Source: DASWJZ01 sp963739005
GTDB taxonomy: Bacteria; Pseudomonadota; Alphaproteobacteria; Rhizobiales; Afifellaceae
Direction of reading: 5' to 3'
DNA: 64,000 bases
Assembly: GCA_963739005.1 (NCBI GenBank)
Contig: CAVTYQ010000008.1
Span: 62,001 to 126,000, forward strand
This document shows, piece after piece, positions 60,169 to 64,000 of this stretch (positions are counted from its first letter, which is position 1; the number at the start of each line of letters is the position of its first letter). The notes under the pieces were generated by a model that ran no database searches, had not been told where the DNA came from, and worked only from the letters and a program-made list of their open reading frames with translations. The translations under genes and the position numbers were made by a program.

Positions 60169-63100
60169 ATGCCCAAAGCGAAACACGCGCCTGTCGCCAA
60201 GAGTCCGATTCATGCCGGCGACCATCTGATCCTGGTCGACGGCTCCGGCTTCATCTTCCGCGCCTTCCATGCGCTGCCGCCGCTGACGCGGAAATCCGAC
60301 AACCTGCCGGTCGGCGCGGTCGCCGGCTTCTGCAACATGATCTGGAAGCTCCTGCAGGAGGGGCCGACGCCGGAGAAGCGTGACGAGCCCACGCACTTCG
60401 CCGTCATCTTCGACTATTCGGCAAAGACCTTCCGCCGCGACTTCTATCCCGACTACAAGGCGCACCGGCCGGAACCGCCTTCCGACCTGATCCCGCAGTT
60501 CGGGCTGATCCGCCAAGCGACGCGCGCGTTCAACCTTGCCTGCCTCGAGCAGGAAGGCTGGGAGGCGGACGACCTGATCGCGACCTACGCGAGAGAGGCC
60601 ACCGAGGCCGGCGCGACGGTGACGATCGTCTCCTCCGACAAGGACCTGATGCAGCTCGTGAAGCCGGGCGTCGCCATGGTCGACACGATGAAGAACGCCG
60701 TCATCGACCGCGAGGCGGTGAAGGAGAAGTTCGGCGTCTATCCGGAGAAGATGATCGAGCTGCAGTCGCTCGTCGGCGATTCGACCGACAACGTGCCGGG
60801 CGTGCCGGGCATCGGTCCGAAGACGGCAGCGCAGCTTCTCGAAGAGTTCGGCGACCTCGACACGCTGCTTTCCCGCGCCTCGGAGATCAAGCAACAGAAG
60901 CGTCGCGAGAACCTGATCGAGCATGCCGAGCAGGCGCGCATCTCGCGGAAGCTCGTGACGCTCTCCGAAGCCGTGCCGCTCGATGTGCCGCTCGATGACC
61001 TCGCGGTCGAGCCGGTCGACGGCGTGAAGGCGGTGGCTTTTTGCAAGGCCATGGAGTTCGCCGCGCTGACCAAGCGGGTCGCCGACAAGACCGGCGTCGA
61101 TCCCGCCGAGATCGAACCGGCGAAGCTCGAGGTTGCCGGGTGGCCGCCGGGCGGCAGCGCGCCAGCGCACGGGCCGGACATGGGGGTCTCCGAGCGGCCT
61201 GCCCCAGCGCCACCGAGCGGGCCGCAGGGCTGCCTTCCGCTCGGGCCCGATCCGCGCACGGTCAGCGCCGAAACGACCGCTCGACCGGCACGCGAAGGGG
61301 CGAGCGCACTCGGCAAGCCGGCCGATCTCGTGGCGGCACTGCTGAAGGAGGCCGCCGGCGCAAAGATCGAGATCGGGAAATATCACTGCATCAGAAAGCT
61401 CGACGCGCTGCAGCGCTGGGTGGCCGCCGCCTGCGAGCGCGGACTCGTCGCGATCGAGGTGGAAACGGTGGGCGGAAGCCCGATGCTCGCGGAAATCTGC
61501 GGCATCGCGCTCGCGCTCGATGCCGGCTTCTCCTGCTACGTGCCGATCGGCCACCGCACCGGCGACGGCGACATTTTTGGCGGCGGGCTTGAGAAGGACC
61601 AGATCGCGCTCGATGCCGCGCTCTCGGCGCTGAAGCCGCTCCTCGAAGAGGCCTCGGTCCTGAAGATCGGGCAGAACATCAAGGACGATTGGCTGGTGCT
61701 GGCGCGCCACGGCATCGAGATGGCGCCGATCGACGACACGATGCTGATATCCTACGCGCTCGATGCCGGCGCGCTGAAGCACGGCCATGGCATCGGCGAG
61801 CTTGCGAGCGATCTCTTCGGGCACGCGCGCATCGAATTCAAAGCGGTGACCGGCGCCGGCAAGGACAAGGTCACGTTCGAGCGCGTGCCGATCGACAAGG
61901 CGACCGAATATGCGGCGGAGGATTGCGACCTTGCGCTTCGCGTCTGGGGCGTGTTGAAAGCCCGGCTCCCCGCCGACGAGGTCACGCGGGTCTACGAGCG
62001 GCTGGAGCGGCCGATGATCCCGGTGCTCGCCAGGATGGAGCGGCGCGGCATCAAGGTCGACAGGCAGATCCTCTCGCGCCTGTCGGGAAGCTTCGCGCAG
62101 AAGGCGGCGGCGGTCGAAGCGGAGATCTACGAGCTCGCCGGCCAGGAATTCAACATCGGCTCGACCAAGCAGCTCGGCGACATCCTCTACGGCAAGATGG
62201 GGCTCGCCGGCGGCAAGAAGACGAAGACCGGTCAATGGTCGACGGACGTGAAGGTGCTCGAAGAGCTCGCCGAGGAAGAAGGCGTGCCGATCGCGCGGAA
62301 GATCGTCGACTGGCGGCAGCTGACGAAGCTCAAATCGACCTACACCGACGCGCTGCCGGGCTACATCCATCCGGAGACCGGGCGTGTCCATACCGACTAC
62401 GCGCTCGCCTCGACTTCGACCGGACGGCTCTCATCGTCGGAGCCGAATTTGCAGAACATCCCGGTCCGCACCGAGGAGGGCCGCGCCATCCGCCGCGCCT
62501 TCATCGCGGAGGAGGGTCACAAGCTCATCTCCGCCGACTACAGTCAGATCGAGCTTCGCGTGCTCGCGCACATGGCCGAGATACCGCAGCTGGTGAAAGC
62601 CTTCGACGAGGGGCTCGACATCCATGCGATGACGGCGTCGGAGATGTTCGGCGTGCCGGTCGAAGGCATGGACCCGAACGTGCGGCGGCGCGCCAAGGCG
62701 ATCAACTTCGGCATCATCTACGGCATCTCCGCCTTCGGGCTCGCCAACCAGCTCGGCATCCCGCGCGGCGAGGCTGCGGACTACATCAACCGCTACTTCG
62801 AGCGCTTCCCCGGCATCCGCGACTACATGGACAAGACCAAGGCGTTCTGCCGCGAGCATCTCTACGTGGAGACGCTCTTCGGCCGGCGCGCGCACTATCC
62901 CGACATCCGCGCTTCGCAGCCGTCGCTTCGAGCTTTTCAGGAACGCGCGGCGATCAACGCGCCGATCCAGGGCTCCGCCGCCGACATCATCCGCCGCGCG
63001 ATGATCCGCATGGACGAGGCGCTCGAAGCAGCGAAGCTAAAGGCGCGGATGCTCCTGCAGGTGCACGACGAGTTGGTGTTCGAGGTTCCGGATGAGGAGG

Positions 63101-63222
63101 TGGAAGCGACGATCCCCGTGATCCGCAGGGTGATGGAGAACGCCGCACTGCCGGCAGTCGAGCTGCGCGTGCCACTCCATGTCGATGCGCGCGCCGCCGA
63201 CAATTGGGAAGAGGCGCATTAG
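60169..63222 (+). CDS. polA: DNA polymerase I
   Basis: About 1,017 residues. The 5'-nuclease domain (roughly residues 15-300; LILVDGSGFIFRAFHALPP) is followed by a Pro/Gly-rich linker (about 325-385), a 3'-5' exonuclease domain and the polymerase domain with motif A DYSQIELRVLAH, motif B RRRAKAINFGIIYG and motif C QVHDELVFE. In the exonuclease motif I, the usual Asp-x-Glu is Glu-Val-Glu (VAIEVETVG); the other exonuclease acids (in NIKDDWL and AAEDCDLAL) are kept. The ATG at MPKAKHAP was chosen; ATGs at 60139 and 60160 and a TTG at 60130 are alternatives. Confidence 0.95.
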   Translation: MPKAKHAPVAKSPIHAGDHLILVDGSGFIFRAFHALPPLTRKSDNLPVGAVAGFCNMIWKLLQEGPTPEKRDEPTHFAVIFDYSAKTFRRDFYPDYKAHRPEPPSDLIPQFGLIRQATRAFNLACLEQEGWEADDLIATYAREATEAGATVTIVSSDKDLMQLVKPGVAMVDTMKNAVIDREAVKEKFGVYPEKMIELQSLVGDSTDNVPGVPGIGPKTAAQLLEEFGDLDTLLSRASEIKQQKRRENLIEHAEQARISRKLVTLSEAVPLDVPLDDLAVEPVDGVKAVAFCKAMEFAALTKRVADKTGVDPAEIEPAKLEVAGWPPGGSAPAHGPDMGVSERPAPAPPSGPQGCLPLGPDPRTVSAETTARPAREGASALGKPADLVAALLKEAAGAKIEIGKYHCIRKLDALQRWVAAACERGLVAIEVETVGGSPMLAEICGIALALDAGFSCYVPIGHRTGDGDIFGGGLEKDQIALDAALSALKPLLEEASVLKIGQNIKDDWLVLARHGIEMAPIDDTMLISYALDAGALKHGHGIGELASDLFGHARIEFKAVTGAGKDKVTFERVPIDKATEYAAEDCDLALRVWGVLKARLPADEVTRVYERLERPMIPVLARMERRGIKVDRQILSRLSGSFAQKAAAVEAEIYELAGQEFNIGSTKQLGDILYGKMGLAGGKKTKTGQWSTDVKVLEELAEEEGVPIARKIVDWRQLTKLKSTYTDALPGYIHPETGRVHTDYALASTSTGRLSSSEPNLQNIPVRTEEGRAIRRAFIAEEGHKLISADYSQIELRVLAHMAEIPQLVKAFDEGLDIHAMTASEMFGVPVEGMDPNVRRRAKAINFGIIYGISAFGLANQLGIPRGEAADYINRYFERFPGIRDYMDKTKAFCREHLYVETLFGRRAHYPDIRASQPSLRAFQERAAINAPIQGSAADIIRRAMIRMDEALEAAKLKARMLLQVHDELVFEVPDEEVEATIPVIRRVMENAALPAVELRVPLHVDARAADNWEEAH

Positions 63223-63259
63223 CGGGCGCCTCACGCAGCGCGGGCGCGGAAATCCTAGC

Positions 63260-63367
63260 TCAGAGCCAGTTCAGGAGCATGAACGTGTAGTGCCCATGGA
63301 ACATGATCCAGTCGAGCGCCGCGGATCCTGCCGCAAAGGCTTCGATGGCGAATGGAACCCCTTGCAT
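63260..63367 (-). CDS. Candidate small hydrophobic protein (35 residues)
   Basis: A short open frame starting MQGVPFAIEAFAAGSAALDW and ending YTFMLLNWL, preceded by AGGAGA seven bases upstream of the ATG. Its hydrophobic, aromatic composition suggests a membrane microprotein. It is the only gene-like feature in the 367-bp gap between polA and the next gene. The rest of that gap is relatively AT-rich around 63420-63490 and may hold a promoter. Not recognised as any family. Confidence 0.4.
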   Translation of the reverse strand: MQGVPFAIEAFAAGSAALDWIMFHGHYTFMLLNWL

Positions 63368-63589
63368 GACCGTTCTCCTGCCACCCCGCCACTAACCTAG
63401 GACGGAGCGGCGAAGACGGCGAGAAGTACCAAAATTTGGAGTCGCTCTTACGTGTGCGCCGTCGAATACGTTTGATTTGAATTTTCCACGAATTCACCAA
63501 GCCGAGGCCTTCGGCGCGAGTTGCGCTGCATCAAAGCCGGGGCGCGCTCCCTCCCCTATGCGCGGAGGACACCTTCGGAGCGACCGGCC

Positions 63590-64000
63590 ATGCCCACGCG
63601 TTTCCAGCCTGCTTTCGTCTTTCTCTTCCGCTTGGCGATGGCCTGGACCTTCCTCTACGCGGCGTCGCGCCAGGTGCTCAATCCGAACTGGAACGTCTCC
63701 GACTTTCTCTCCGGCACCGCCACATTCCATGACGTCTACGGCGTTTTCATCGGCGCCGCGGTGGCGTCGATCGTGAGCTTCCTCGTCGCCTGGGGGCATC
63801 TCCTGATCGGGATCTCGCTGCTCATCGGGCTGATGGTGCGGGTGAGCGCCACGATCGGCGCGGTGCTGATGCTGCTTTACTGGGCGGCCTTCATGGATTT
63901 CCCCTATGTCGGCGGCAGCGACAACTTCGTCATCGATTTCCACTTCGTCTACGCGGTGATCCTCCTCTTCCTCGTCGCGGCGCGAGCGGGCCACGTCTTC
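63590..64000 (+). CDS. DoxX-family membrane protein (partial, runs off the window)
   Basis: At least 137 residues are present, without a stop codon before the window ends. Hydrophobic segments include AFVFLFRLAMAWTFLYAAS, a pair around AAVASIVSFLVAWGHLLIGISLLIGL and VYAVILLFLVAAR. It matches DoxX-type proteins of unknown function, although the sequence is unlike the DoxX protein at 23.7 kb. The start is ATG at 63590, in the frame MPTRFQPAFV. Confidence 0.75.
   Translation, partial: MPTRFQPAFVFLFRLAMAWTFLYAASRQVLNPNWNVSDFLSGTATFHDVYGVFIGAAVASIVSFLVAWGHLLIGISLLIGLMVRVSATIGAVLMLLYWAAFMDFPYVGGSDNFVIDFHFVYAVILLFLVAARAGHVF

Overview
The window looks like a chromosomal segment of a high-GC alphaproteobacterium, most likely of the Hyphomicrobiales (Rhizobiales) type. 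The evidence is gene order and content: rpsT / mutM-ubiE-ubiB-coaBC-dut, tsaB-rimI-fur-plsC-miaB-phoH ... ybeY-corC-lnt-xre-metK-trmB, and the chvI-chvG-hprK-EIIA-HPr signalling module are all arranged as in that group. DUF2244, DUF2852, a MaeB-type malic enzyme and an intracellular PHB depolymerase fit as well. rpsT usually neighbours dnaA, so the left edge may lie near the origin (inference). No rRNA, tRNA, CRISPR array, transposase, integrase or phage structural gene was found.

Layout. 1-19.6 kb is mostly conserved housekeeping: ribosomal protein S20, fatty-acid metabolism, base-excision repair (mutM, nth, an HTH-methyltransferase), ubiquinone and CoA synthesis, dUTPase, cysteine synthase, Fe-S assembly, tRNA modification (tsaB, miaB), Fur and a lysophosphatidate acyltransferase. 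17.3-25.6 kb is rich in GC-rich palindromic repeats. It carries accessory genes between the conserved ones: a lower-GC frameshifted PD-(D/E)XK-like gene, an Excalibur protein, an AhpD-like protein, two cupins, a DoxX protein and small hypotheticals. 25.4-33.7 kb returns to the conserved ybeY-corC-lnt-xre-metK-trmB series, interrupted by a RES/Xre toxin-antitoxin pair and two small exported proteins. 34-46 kb holds a cation-chloride-cotransporter-like permease, the ChvI/ChvG-HprK-PTS module, a VapBC-like pair, a malic enzyme gene broken by one extra base, and an ABC-2 exporter. 46-59 kb has a PHB depolymerase with an unusual helix-hairpin-helix tail, a PAS-GGDEF-EAL protein, a four-gene stress-type cluster beside an AraC regulator, a YgjP-type metallopeptidase, PBP1A and an acyltransferase facing each other across a CtrA-type site, and a truncated FecR gene next to a lower-GC sulfotransferase gene. 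The window ends with polA and the start of a DoxX gene.

How genes work together. ChvG/ChvI with HprK, EIIA and HPr form an envelope- and nutrient-sensing regulatory module with no sugar-transport subunits present here. ubiE and ubiB both serve ubiquinone synthesis. PBP1A and Lnt act in the cell envelope. The two GGDEF-EAL proteins act in cyclic-di-GMP signalling.

Most notable observation: a roughly 105-bp double-hairpin palindromic element sits in frame inside ybeY, adding about 36 residues. A closely related copy lies about 0.8 kb upstream in the opposite orientation, and several single-arm relatives lie within 8 kb. The element appears open in all three frames of one strand and in at least two of the other, so it may be a protein-invading repeat comparable in behaviour to the Rickettsia palindromic elements.
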